From assembly GCA_941918925.1 (NCBI GenBank), contig OW799234.1, positions 65,687,543-65,751,542 of the forward strand: a DNA stretch of 64,000 bases. The letters are read 5' to 3'. This DNA is from Phyto melanocephala (lineage: Eukaryota; Arthropoda; Insecta; Diptera; Rhinophoridae). Positions 24,095 through 35,506 of the stretch are shown piece after piece (position 1 is the first letter of the stretch; each line of letters opens with the position of its first letter). The position numbers and the translations under genes were made by a program. The notes beneath the pieces were generated by a model. It had not been told where the DNA came from and searched no databases. It was given only the letters and a program-made list of their open reading frames with translations.

Positions 24095-25094
24095 TAGGGT
24101 GATCGATTATTCGACTTTTTTAAGAAACCAGTTTTTAAATAGTTTGAAATTTAAAATTTAAAAAAACCCGGTTGCTATTTTGAAAATTGAGAAAAAACCG
24201 GTTAACCGGTTCGAATATATAATATTTAAAGAAAAAATTTAAAAATATTGTAAAAAAAGATTATTATAAAAATTATATCGAAATATGAAAATTTTACAGT
24301 TTATATACGTTTGGCTGCACAATATCGCAATAACTGACATGAATGCAGTTGACTAATTTGGTTTTAATTAGTTGAATTTAAGGACAAAAGGTACTCTTTA
24401 CAAGTAAAATAAATAAATACAATTACATACAAGTTTGGTACATTTTTTAAATATTAAATAAATCTTTTAAACTTATATGCACTAACGTATTCTGTTTGAA
24501 ATTATTTCTGTAATTTGAAATACATTTTAAAGGCTAGGGAGAAAATCTTTAAAATTTCATTTAAAAAATTCTTTCTTATATCCCAGACAGACATAAAAAT
24601 ATAGGCATAAACTAGTATGTTCGAGGGTTTAGTTGAAATTTAAGTTGACAGACACTCAATGCCATTATTAAAAATTTTGATCTGGAAGTAAAGATTATTG
24701 GTGATCGATCAGCTAAGTTTATGCTTCAATTACCTCTAACTTTTAATGTTAGGCTTATATCCTATAAAAAAAATAATATTAAAGATCAATTATTTTTCTT
24801 ATTTTACTTTTGTTTTTTAAACAACAAGTTAATTTCTTAAAATATTATGGAAGAATATTTAATAGTTTTTATTTTCTGATTTTTGGAAACTTTTCGCGTT
24901 CTAAATATACTACAGTACGATTGGTTACAAAGATATATGAAAATAAACCTAAAAAAATAAAAAAAACCGGCTTTTTCGGATAAAAAAACCGGTGTATTCG
25001 ATATTAGAAAAATCGACATTTAGAAAAAACCGCCAGCTGAAAGAGGAAAAAACCCGGGTTTTCCACTGGTTGTAAAACCGAGTCGATCACCCTA
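24095..25094. mobile_element. hAT-type MITE, TAGGGTGATCGA ends, 1000 bp
   Basis: TAGGGTGATCGA at the left is matched by TCGATCACCCTA at the right. The exact 8-bp duplication ATATATAC is at 24087-24094 and 25095-25102, and the split host sequence CCTATATATACCCTTTTT is directly recognisable. AACCGG words are clustered near both ends. A second copy is at 40371-41234. Confidence 0.93.
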
Positions 25095-25290
25095 ATATAT
25101 ACCCTTTTTCACTTTTGTGTGAAGGGTATAATAATTCCAATACTACATTGTTCGTGAATTGAACAATTGCTGATGAAGCAGTACAAAACTGCTTTTTCCT
25201 AAAAATGGTTACGTTAATTTTCTTGGAGCCTTAAAAATTATACTTCTTTATTGCACCAGTACGTTGCAAACGTATGTATGTATGTACATA

Positions 25291-26162
25291 TGGGCATTTC
25301 CATGTCATCGTACGTGACATTTGTACTCCTATAAAGTGGAATAATTTTTTCAAAAATAAGAGCAACTGAAACAAAATTAGATCTTTATGTTCCATTCAAA
25401 GGGTACTTCATTTAAAAAAAAAATTAATTATATTTGAATTATTGTTGCCTAAAATATCCAGAAAAACAAGAATATATCGTACGTGACATAAAAAAGAAGT
25501 GATTTTGAGGTATATATGGAAATATGAAAAAATCTGCGAATCTTGGGAGGTATTTTTTCTTTTTTATATTTCTTACACTAAACCGGATATTTTTCATTTA
25601 AAATTCATCATACTTAATTGAAAACAATCTTCAAATAATTTTATAATAAACTCAATTTAATATCGTTCGTGACATATCGTACGTGACAGATTTTTTTCTA
25701 ATAGTATTCTTAGGTAAAAAAGTTAAATTCTAAATTAGGTGCTCTTGCGACTGTTCAAATACGAATGACGGAGACAAATATTGCTTTTAAACTACGTACG
25801 TGACATTAAAATTACATCCAAGGGAAATCAAAAAAAATACCGCTAATTGGACTCTATATTTTCTTTTTTCTCATGGATCTTGTTAATTGTTGTTGTTACC
25901 TTAATTTTAAAACATATTTACATTTGCAATTTTTTTTTTACAATTAAGTCGCTAAAAAAATAGTTGATTGCAATTCTGTAAAATAAGTCAAAGAAATAAA
26001 CAGATTAAACTCTTATTATTGCTCTTAAAATAATTTAATAAGCTCTTAATACCTGCGCATACTAAAATTTTAGTGTTTTTTTTTATCAATAAACTTATAT
26101 TGGAAAACTTTTAAGAGTTTTTGTTTGAACAGTCGTGGTTGACATATTCATGGAAATGTCCA
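25291..26162. mobile_element. TIR element with repeated CGTACGTGACA motifs, 872 bp
   Basis: TGGGCATTTCCATG at 25291 is matched by CATGGAAATGTCCA at 26149-26162, with TA outside both. The word CGTACGTGACA, or one-base variants, occurs at 25309, 25478, 25664, 25678 and 25795. An internal inverted pair (GCGACTGTTCAAAT near 25747, TTTGAACAGTCGT near 26125) is also present. No transposase is seen, so the superfamily is uncertain; TA flanks suggest Tc1/mariner-like. Confidence 0.75.
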
Positions 26163-27363
26163 TATGTATTTGTTTTTTAAAAACCAATACCAAAACAATT
26201 CTACTTAGAATCTACTAGTATTCTACGTGATATTATCAAACCCCTACATAAATAAACACCCACAAATTTAATAAATACATTGACGTACATATGTATGTGT
26301 ATAAGTATCTATTGTATAATGAAAGTAGTAGACAAGTAAAATAAGTACAATTTACATTTTGGGTCATATTTCAATTGGCTTCATATGCTACATAGGAACT
26401 ATGTATATATCTTTATTCTTCATATACAAAAGAAAACTTTAATCTAAATCAGAAATATATTTTAAACTTGCTTCTAACTTTACTTGGGGTCAATGACATT
26501 TTAATTTTATATAACTTATATTATAAACTTTATTTAAATTGTATTAGTCCATATATTTATAACTGATAACTTTTTTTTAGGTTTCATAACCTTTTTCTTT
26601 AATTATTGTTATTTGTATTATGGTTTTTCTCTTGTTTTGGGCATTTCGTTTTTGTTTAACATTTTCTAACATGATTATCATGTTTAACAATTCTGAAATT
26701 ATCACACGCAAAAATAGAAAGAAGACCTTTAAAATACTTATGTATTTAAAACAAACAAATCACACAACTATTGAAGACATATTTATTTAATTTCTATACG
26801 AAGGAGGTGCTTGTCGCCTGTCCATTTAAAATGATAACGGGTCGAACAAAACAATACAGCTATTTTGTAACAGATTTTGTTATAATATGGACTGTCAGTG
26901 TCGCCGTTATCGATACTACATGTGCAAAGTAAAATCACACTATTGTTTAATTCCTTTTCGTAATGAATGTGTGAGTGTTGGTAATCACCATTTTAAAGTA
27001 GCCGTAATACATGAATATTTATGTATTGGTAATATTAACCATTGTAGACTAGCACTAGCAGGGGCTTGAGAATTAAAAAAAATATATTTCTTAAATTGTG
27101 TTTTAATATACAATGTACCTTAATATGATATTGCTACCCATAGTTTAATAATCTTAATATTTTGTTACAATCGAATATCTCTTTTTTAGTAAAAAAAAAT
27201 TGGTTACAATTTAATCCTAATCACTGAAGATATAACTTGTTCTTTCTTTTAAAAATATTTGAAGCTATTTGTTCTTTTGAAACGTCACTGTTTGATTTTT
27301 TCAAAATCTTCTTAAAAACATATACAAAGAGAACCGAAGAACACTACTAATAACAGTTACATA
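26163..27363. other. Intergenic DNA, no supported gene
   Basis: A 60-codon frame at 26887-27069 is cysteine- and histidine-containing but too short and unlike known domains to support a gene. Confidence 0.35.
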
Positions 27364-28444
27364 ACAAGTAAGAGCACTATATTCGGCTGTGCCGAATTTT
27401 TTATACCCACCACCAATTTGATGTACTTCAATAGCACAAAATTCATTATTTTTTTTTTTATTAACATTAATCGCTTTGGAATAATCTGTTTATACTAAAA
27501 TATTTATCATTTTCTTTGTATAATCGATATGATATTGAAATATTGTCATAATTGTAGTCTTTCAATGAAAATGGGCAGTAAAGTAGGCGTGCCAATAAAG
27601 TTTCTGCTAATAAATATAATTTAGATATTTAAATATATTCCTTTATTCTTCCAAAAACTTTGTCCATAGAGAAATTATATGAATTTAAGATAAACTGGTA
27701 TATGGAAAATAGACGTTAAAGTGGGCGTGTCATTTTCTGACATAACAATGACATTGAATAGAAAGCTATATGTACGAAATTTCATCATCATACCTCTAAT
27801 TTTGTCGGTTTTATGAGCTTTTAAATTTCATTAGCAGACGATTACGTCAAAAGTGGGCGTGTCTAAGTATTTTCTGCTAATAAATACAACTTAGGTATTT
27901 AAATATAGTCTTGAATTTGAGATAAAGTGTTATATGGGAGGTGGGCGTGTCGCATTTATTTTCCATTAGCACAAAGCCTTTGACCAAAAAGCAATGTTTT
28001 CAAACTTTCAGATTGCATGGATTTAAGCAATTTTTAGGGAAAAATATTTTTTTACTCAGGAAATATACATTCGAAATTTTTATAGGCTCCACGTTATGCG
28101 TTTGGACACAATTGCATTTTATTCGATGTTGGAAGGACATGGTTTTTTTGACCTACTCTTGCATTACGATCTATAGCTCCCTTCCTGATATTTCGATTTA
28201 GCTCATTTTTAATACCAAACAAACCTTGTGTATTAGAAATATTCTGGCAAAATCTGAGCCCCCTTGCTTTTTTAGTCCGCCCTCTATCGTGCTTTCAACA
28301 GACGGACATAACTGAATCGTCATAAAATGAAAACCCGATTCAGAATATATATACTTTATGGGGTCTTAAATGGATATGTCGATGTGTAACAAAGGAAATG
28401 ACAAAATGAATATACCCCCAAAATTTTTTTGTTGCCGGGTATAA
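27364..28444 (+). repeat. Divergent (GTCY)n-type element
   Basis: It starts CAAGTAAGAGCACTATATTC, then TTCGGCTGTGCCGAA and TTATACCCACC. It contains three spaced AAAGTGGGCGTG or AAAGTAGGCGTG boxes, a CAGACGGACATAACTGAATCG stretch and ACTTTATGGGGTC. It ends at GCCGGGTATAA. The architecture is as in the other copies but the sequence is strongly divergent and the microsatellite is collapsed. Confidence 0.65.
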
Positions 28445-29160
28445 AAACTAAACATATAGAAGACCCTTTTAAGTGTACCACAATTATATAAATAGTTCTA
28501 ATTTTATGGACAAAAATTAATTTTACTTTTTTTCTCTAAAAATCGTTTATTTAAAACTCGTCAAGCTAACAGTTTTCCTACAACGTCCACCTGATTTCAT
28601 GTTTCATCTTTGGTCCATTCACCCGAAGCTGATTTCCGTAAAATTCTAACCCACAATTGAACAATTAAAATGTGTTCTTGAATGCCAATTAATAAAAGCG
28701 AATCATTTACAAGTCCCCTAAACTACCTGCCTTAGTTTATTTTAGATCTCCTAAATTATTAGAATAATACTTATTTTGAAAAGAAACAAAAAAAAATTAA
28801 ACAACATGATTGAAATTGCAAGTTTTGGTTTTAAATGTTCATTAATGTTTTACCCTAATACTTATGCATGCATATAAACGATTTACAAAAATAATACATA
28901 TTTAACATGTGCGAGAGTTAGTGTGTATATACATATATATATGAATATATATGTGTGTGTATGTGTGAGTGTATCTCTGTTTATTGGCTTGTGTTCAATA
29001 CCTAATTTAGAAGGGATGGATGGATGGTTAAACTTGTCATACATTCTTCATTTCATTTTGTTTCAAATTCTTAAAAATTAAATAACACAAAAACAACAAT
29101 AACAATAACAACAAAAAACAAAACTTAAACAATCAACTATCAACTAATAAGGTTTTATTA
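28445..29160. other. Intergenic DNA, no gene seen
   Basis: AT-rich sequence with (TA)n/(TG)n tracts at 28922-28972. Confidence 0.4.
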
Positions 29161-29230
29161 GTTGGCTATAAAAGTCAGGTAACTGAGTAGACAAGTCCTC
29201 AGTCAATTATTGTCAATACAGCGTGGGTAC
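29161..29230 (+). promoter_or_regulatory. Possible orphan core promoter
   Basis: TATAAAAG at 29167-29174 is followed by a TCAGTC initiator-like hexamer at 29199-29204, about 34 bp from the TATA start, slightly longer than usual for flies. The downstream 80 bp is less AT-rich than its surroundings. No open reading frame follows, so a non-coding first exon or a chance match are both possible. Confidence 0.3.
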
Positions 29231-30290
29231 ACGTAACCACCACTTGAGCGGTGAAACCGAATAACAGAATCAGCAAAAACGTTAAGAATAAGTGTTATAT
29301 GGACAAAATTAAGGATATTTAAATGCTTTAAAGAAAGAAAAAAAAAATCACAAAATTTGCAAGCCCTAATATACATGTGTGCATATAAGTTGAAACAAGG
29401 ATATAGATTTTTGGATATTAAGTACTTATGTATAACAATGAAAAAAACAAAACTGCTTAAAATTTCCTTTTAAAAAAGTAACAGCCAAGGACTTTTAATT
29501 TTCTTTATTTTTTATTACAACAAAATGTGTTTTAAAATGAAGAGATAATGTGGAAAAATATGGAAAATAAACTCTTATACAAACACTAATACTAAAACGA
29601 AAAGTTTAATAATAAATATTAATAAATAAATAAAAGGATTTCATCAATTAGCGGTTTGGAATTTTTAACATATGTTACCGTTATTACTTATTCAAAGCTA
29701 ACTCCACAACATTCAGTATAGACAACTACATAAATCACAAAAACTATTACCACTACAACTTTAATGCCAGGAACACAATTGTGACGAATGACGAATAATC
29801 GTACCAAAAAATAAAAGAAATTTGTGTACAGGGTGCACCTAACAAGGTATAAAAATCGGTGAATTTAACTGAATGAGCTGTCTCTTATCAATGTCAAACC
29901 TTATTAAAAACAATATCTAAAGGCGAATTCATAATTTTTTTTATATAGAGTTTGACAGCAAAAATCAAAAACGATCAGTTACGGGTACCTTTTTAAGTGT
30001 ATCCTGTTTGTGTATTTTAAAATACATAAAATCATGAGGTAAGGCGAGATCGCGAGCTTTGCAATAATTTTATTTTTATATCTTACGTCGGTGAACGACA
30101 AAAAAATTTGTAAATGTGATCACTTTTGGTTTTCGATTTAAAAATGCTTTTTAAATAAATCTTCTGTTTACTTTAGAATTGTCTTACTTTTATTTTATAG
30201 AATTGAAAATAATTATACAAAAAAGTTAACTGTAACAATTGTTTTTTAGTTGTATTTTTTGTTAAAGTTTCATTTTTATTTATTATTTAA

Positions 30291-31795
30291 ACCCTTATGT
30301 GTGCGGCAAATATATATGCAGGTATATAATATATTCTTTTAGACTCCTTAAGGTGTGCAGCACATATTATTAAATATTCTATATAAACATTTTAATTCTT
30401 ACATAAGGTTTAATTTTAATTTAACAGCTTTTTCCCTGTATGTATATAAAAGCTGACGTTTTCAAATCATATTTAGTACTAATAAAAAGTTGGTGATTCC
30501 CCCCCAATTTGAATAAATACAAAACTTTATGCAGTATTTTGCTTAATATTATTAGTTTGACTTATCCTTTGAAATGTTATTTAATAAACGAAATGAATTC
30601 AAACGCGAGAGCAAGTTATAAAAGATTTAATTCTACTGACATAAATAAAATATTAAGTGAATTAGAAAGCGATGAAGAAGATTTTGTCTGCTGCTGGCGA
30701 TGAAGAATATATTCCACCATTAAACGGCATAACATTGGAAGCTTCAGACACTAAAATGACCAATTCTATAGAAGTGAACGAAGATTCGTATGACTCAGAA
30801 GAAAGCGACGACTATGCAAATGCTGAAGTTCAGACAAGAAGTGAGCTTTGTGCTAAAGCTGGAACTTTGTGGCAACTTAGACCATTTCCAGTATCCCAGA
30901 CTGTAAAAAAAATATTTTACGACAACGTGCAGGTGCAGCCCAAAGACTTAAGTTTTCATCAGCAAAAGAAATTTTTAAAAGTATTTTATCGAGTGAAATT
31001 TGTGACACAATTCTTAGAGAAATAAACCGTAAAGGGCAGCAAATTACAACAGAATATAATACAAGAAACAAACACAGAAAAAATATTTGTGCCTTTTAGT
31101 GAAGAAGAACTCAATGCTTTCCTCGGTATTTTGATTTACTCCGGTGTTCATAAATCAAACAGGGAACTTGTATTCGAATTGTGGAAACCCACTTTTTTAC
31201 CATTGTATCGTTCAGCAATGCCATCCAAATTATTCCGAATGCTTTTACGCTGTATACGTTTTGATAATAGCGTAACTCGGGATATACGTCCAAAGTCTGA
31301 TAAAGCAGCTGCTTTTCGGGACATTTGGATAATGTTAAGCGCCAATTTAGGTCTAAGTTATAAGCCTAGTGAATGCATAACTATTGATGAGCAGCTGTAA
31401 GGATACTGTGGGCGTACTCGCTTTACCAAGTACATGCCATCAAAGCCTGAAAAATATGGCATAAAAATATTTTGGACTTCCGATGTACGTAACTCCTACC
31501 CTTTGCATGGTCAACTATATACCGGCAAACCACCAGAGTGGGAGCGTCAAACTAAAATAGGTGAAAATGGCCACATTTTCATATAAAACACGTACAGGCA
31601 GTTAAGGGTGTTAAGAGTAAATTGGTCTCTCACGCACATTAAAAAAAAAATTTCTAGTACGGTTGCAAAAAAAGTAAATCTTTTCAAAGTTAGTAGATGT
31701 CAAGAAATTTCAGGTATGAATTTTAACAATTTCATTAAAAAAACTTTGATTGAAAACGCCAAAGGTACCCGGGTACCTAGATGCGCACATAAGGG
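30291..31795 (+). mobile_element. piggyBac-like element B, decayed
   Basis: Inverted ends CCCTTATGTGTGC (30292-30304) and GCGCACATAAGGG (31783-31795) differ at one position. TTAA lies at 31796-31799 on the right and at 30287-30290 on the left, with one extra A before the repeat. The interior encodes the first half of a piggyBac transposase only. Confidence 0.88.
30593..31587 (+). pseudogene. piggyBac transposase, N-terminal and first catalytic region
   Basis: An ATG at 30593 begins MNSNARASYKRF and an acidic KILSELESDEED stretch. A frameshift near 30672-30700 leads into DEEYIPPLNG and an acidic linker; another near 30960 leads into KEIFKSILSSEICDTILREI. From 31089 the frame reads FSEEELNAFLGILIYSGVHK, then LFRMLLRCIRFDN and ITIDEQL. 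A stop follows, then GRTRFTKYMPSKPEKYGIKI. This is the canonical order of the DDE_Tnp_1_7 domain, with the first catalytic D in TIDEQL. The second half of the domain is missing. The element is non-functional; it is a different family from element A. Confidence 0.9.
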
Positions 31796-32351
31796 TTAAT
31801 ATGACCAAGCAATTAACTGTTGTTCGGAAACAAAATTTATATTTATTCTACGTTCCCAACCACACTCTTCGCAAACGTTTACTTATAAGCAAAAAAGATT
31901 TTACTATAATAAAAATAATATTTATTATTTTCATAAGTTTTGCAAAAACTGAAATTCTTTGATTAGTTTTTTATTTCTCTCTTTGCACAAACAGTTAACA
32001 ACTTTATCAACTATAAGCTGTAATTTATTAGCCGTTATTGTGCTGAACGGTGAATTTACACAGCGATTTTTTACCGACAAATACATACGTCGTGATAGGC
32101 AAAATTCGTCGTTCGTCCCAGTTATGTTCCTAGCAAAACCATCAATTGTTAACGAATTGTTAATAATATGCTCTACCATTCTCCTACCCATAAATACATA
32201 TGTATGTACTTATATAATTAATTTTGTTTTTTTCTGCGCTTTTTTTAAATCAATTTCTTGACTTCAACATTATAAAAGTTGTTGAAAAAAGTTGATTGAA
32301 AAAAGTGATTTTTAATTTTTTTTATGATTTTTATTATTTATATGCGAACTA

Positions 32352-32445
32352 GTAGTTCTTATTGCAGCTGCTGGCCACTGCACAAGATTAGATTAAATGA
32401 CTCTTGTGCGTGTGACAGCGGCTATTGTGAGATACTAATATCAAC
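32352..32445 (+). repeat. Short duplicated segment, copy 1
   Basis: TTCTTATTGCAGCTGCTGGCC and GACTCTTGTGCGTGTGACA recur at 44606-44690 over about 85 bp. In both places a TCGACC-ended MITE lies nearby, but the order differs. Confidence 0.6.
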
Positions 32446-32692
32446 AGCGTGTGGGGCTCTTCACTAAAATTTTAAAGGATTCCTGCTAACTTATGAAATT
32501 CTATTTTTTATGAATACACGTACTAACATATGTATGTATATGTAAGTCAAGATATACTAGTAAATGGCTTTGTTCGTTTATTAAAAAATTTTGCTGGACT
32601 TTACTGGATTGTTAACGTTTTATAAAGAATTTTGTGTAAACAAACGAAATTAAATAATGTTCAGTATATTTATAAATATACGAAAAAACATA

Positions 32693-32934
32693 TCGACCCC
32701 TGTGCGCAAAATTACCGTAAGTTAAGTTTTTTTAGAAATCGACTTTTTATGCAAATTGGTTCTACAGCCATTTATCCTTCTGCTGATAAAATATTTAGTT
32801 ATGGAGAGGACATTGTGTACATTTTATCGTATGTAGCAGTGTTATTTGCGTATTATTTATTTAAAAGTAATAAAAACGCTCCTCTGTAAATTTTTGTTTT
32901 TGTAACAAATGATAATTTCGCGCACAGGGGTCGA
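32693..32934. mobile_element. TIR MITE, TCGACCCCTGTGCGC ends, 242 bp
   Basis: TCGACCCCTGTGCGC at the left and GCGCACAGGGGTCGA at the right, TA outside each. The repeats extend imperfectly to about 35 bp (AAATTATC). A second copy lies at 44072-44306. Confidence 0.82.
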
Positions 32935-33248
32935 TATTATGTAGTAAAAAAAAATTCTTTCTCATAACCTCAACATTAAATGAAGGGTATAAAAAACAGA
33001 AAACAATCAAATCATTATTAATCTACAAAAATGTTTACTTTTTTATAGAATTCGCTTATAAGATTGTAAAAAACATGAAATATATTTTGGACAATATTTG
33101 ATGGCAGTGTCAGAGTTGCCGTTAGGAGTTTTAAAAAAGAGGCACAAAAAGTCATTTTTTAAAAAAGCTGCACAAATTTTTTTTTTAATAAAAATCGTAC
33201 ACACTTTTTAACAAAATAAAATTACAACTCAAACAAAACATAAACAAA

Positions 33249-33600
33249 CAAGTAAGAGTGCTATATTCGGCCGTGCCGAATATTATATACCCTTCACAAC
33301 GTGTAGTCATGCAATAACAATTGTTTGTATTACCATTCATCTCATTAATATGAAATACGTACATAAATGCATATATGTTTCATTATGTTTATAATAACTT
33401 TATCCGCTTAAAAACATCCCATTGTAAAATTAAAAATTGAGTTTATTTATGTATGTTTAAAAAATTAAAAATAAAATAAAAATAAAGAAAAAAAAAGAAA
33501 TAAAAAATCTTAACTGGGATTCGAACCTACGTTCATCCAGATTGTATTGGTTTGAGAAGACCACTACAAACTACACTCTCTGTGCAGTGTATAAAAAGCA
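33249..33600 (+). repeat. (GTCY)n-type element, 5-prime part only, with tRNA-like middle
   Basis: It begins CAAGTAAGAGTGCTATATTC and TTCGGCCGTGCCGAA like the full copies. After the A-rich stretch it has CTGGGATTCGAACCTACG, where other copies read CTGGGATTCGATGCCACG. The microsatellite and terminal hairpin are missing. Confidence 0.65.
33510..33582 (-). other. tRNA-like sequence (pseudo-tRNA)
   Basis: On the minus strand TAGTTTGTAGTGGTC resembles the A box of insect tRNAs of the TAGTNTAGTGGT type. GGTTCGAATCC follows about 35 nt later as an exact B box. Acceptor and anticodon stems do not pair convincingly, so it is not a functional tRNA. It may mark a tRNA-derived region of the repeat. Confidence 0.4.
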
Positions 33601-34062
33601 TTCATTTCAAAAGCCATTTTAACCTACATACATTTGTATTTTACATAAATGGGCATAGGGCATACTGCAATTAAAAAACTGTTGCAGTAAAATAGGCTTT
33701 TACTGGTAGGAATATACAAAGATAAAATATGGTAGAAAATATTATAAGCTATTAAGAGTAAAAACTCGTTTTCAAGCAGATATGTATTTTATTTTTTCTT
33801 CTTTCAATATTTCTAAACGTATGTACTTGTTTCACAGTATTTTTGAAATTATTATAATATAATAGTTTATATTAAAAATTATATAAAAATATAGGAATAA
33901 AACTTTATAAATAACTGGCTAGTTGAAAAAAAAATATTTGTATACCAATTTCAAGACGTTTAATATACTAAAAAATGTTGCACACTCATTACACACTCAA
34001 CAATACAATATGTTTGTCACTAGTTGGCAGGGCCTCCCCTGTATAAATTATATATTATTTAA

Positions 34063-34741
34063 CTCTTTCGACCCGGATGGTACAAATGTGCACCACTTAA
34101 AGTTTAAACATCTCTCAAAGGTTCAAATTTAATGTTGCTTGGTTGTGAAAAGTACCATATAGTCTTTAAGTTCTCTTGAATACATTCCAGTATGTGGCGT
34201 TATGTTTTTTTTTATTCACGGTAACGCTTTTTGTGACTTGAAACGCAACTATAGTGAAGTGTATAATTGGTTTTTGCATAATATTGTGCGTGAAATTGCA
34301 GAAAATATTCAAAATAAAGAAGAATTTAAATTTTTGCGGCAGGTAAATATTTATAAACAAGCATTTGTTTTATGCTTTCTATATGTACCATATGTACCAT
34401 TCGTCCGTTGAGTATGATATCCTGTCTTCAAGAAAATGTTTTATTTTCCTAGAAAATGCATCCCGAAGACATTCGAAAAGTTTTGGAAGATGAAGCTGAT
34501 AGTACTAGCTATTTCGAAGATTTTTCTGGAGGAAACTCTGAAGAATTTGTACCAAATGATGTATCTGTTTTCAGCGACAACGAAGATTCACCAGACGACG
34601 AAAGCTCTGTTTTGCGAAAAAGCCCCCCCATAATAGTTTTCCAATTTTTTCTTTTACCAACAAGTTATATATTGCTTAAATAACCTGCTGATATAAAAAA
34701 TTTTATTTTAGCATTGCTATTCGAATGTCGGGTCGAAAGGT
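34063..34741 (+). mobile_element. piggyBac-like element C, internally deleted, 679 bp
   Basis: CTCTTTCGACCCG at 34063-34075 and CGGGTCGAAAGGT at 34729-34741 match at 11 of 13 positions. TTAA lies directly outside both (34059-34062 and 34742-34745). It encodes only a transposase N-terminus. Confidence 0.85.
34456..34620 (+). pseudogene. piggyBac transposase N-terminal fragment
   Basis: An ATG at 34456 starts MHPEDIRKVLEDEAD and continues with an acidic, serine-rich tract (SDNEDSPDDESS). This matches the composition and position of piggyBac N-termini such as those of elements A and B (DLENILEE, DINKILSE). The rest of the transposase is gone. Confidence 0.7.
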
Positions 34742-34914
34742 TTAACTGCTTCTACCAAACCAATATTAATGCAGCTTTACACACATTAAGTTACTTTTGA
34801 AAATATTAATTTATGATTAGAAAAGTAAATAGTACTATGTCCATAGAAAAGAAAATCATTCGCAAATAGTTTCATGTTTTTAAGCTTTTGCAAACTATGT
34901 AAGCTAATAACTAA

Positions 34915-35054
<140 letters not shown>

Positions 35055-35506
35055 TTTTTTTTTTTTATTCTTTTTTTTTCAACCAATATTTGTGACTTAA
35101 GCTTGATTGTAAGTATGATACAAATTACTATGTTTAAGCTTCTATTGTTGTAAAGCCTATGTTTTGTTATAGAATTATAAACAAATATACCCCAGAAAAA
35201 TGCTAGAGCAGAACAAAACTAGGATAGATAAAACTAAAATAAATAAAGAAAAAGCATTGTTGTGGTAGGAAAATATCAAAAAAGTAATTTGTTTTTGTTA
35301 CAATAAAAAAAAATTATGTGGAATTTTTACATAAAGCTATTATTAGGCTTCTAAAATAAAAAGAACATTTATTACCGAACACTCAGGTATTGTCGGCTTA
35401 ACAAAAATATTTATCCTAAAATATATTTATGATAAAAAAAATGGCCAGTATCCATAGAAAAATACCAAAAAAAATTATTAAAATAAAACAAAAACAGAAC
35501 TTAAAA

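Larger units (their letters stand above)
23402..25132 (+). repeat. (GTCY)n-type element interrupted by two insertions
   Basis: A left landmark CAAGCAAGAGTGCT and CGGCCG at 23402-23426 and a right tail (GGAAATGAAAATTGTAGAAA, ACACGGAATGACAAACC, TGTGAAGGGTATAA) frame the region. The tail resumes at 24045 and is itself split by the hAT MITE at 24095-25094. Confidence 0.6.
29768..32132. mobile_element. TIR element of the GACGAACG family, split by piggyBac B
   Basis: CAGGAACACAATTGTGACGA at the left faces TCGTCCCAGTTATGTTCCTA at the right. The right 110 bp, read in reverse, aligns with the left end of 15512-16327, including GGTAAAAATTCGCTGTGTAA. It is interrupted at 30291-31795. Confidence 0.65.

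Noticed and set aside
26887..27069. 60-codon Cys/His-containing frame
   Set aside because: No recognisable zinc-finger spacing, no homologous family recalled, and the length is within chance.
33510..33582. Functional tRNA gene
   Set aside because: A and B boxes are present but acceptor and anticodon stems do not pair, so it is at most a tRNA-derived relic.
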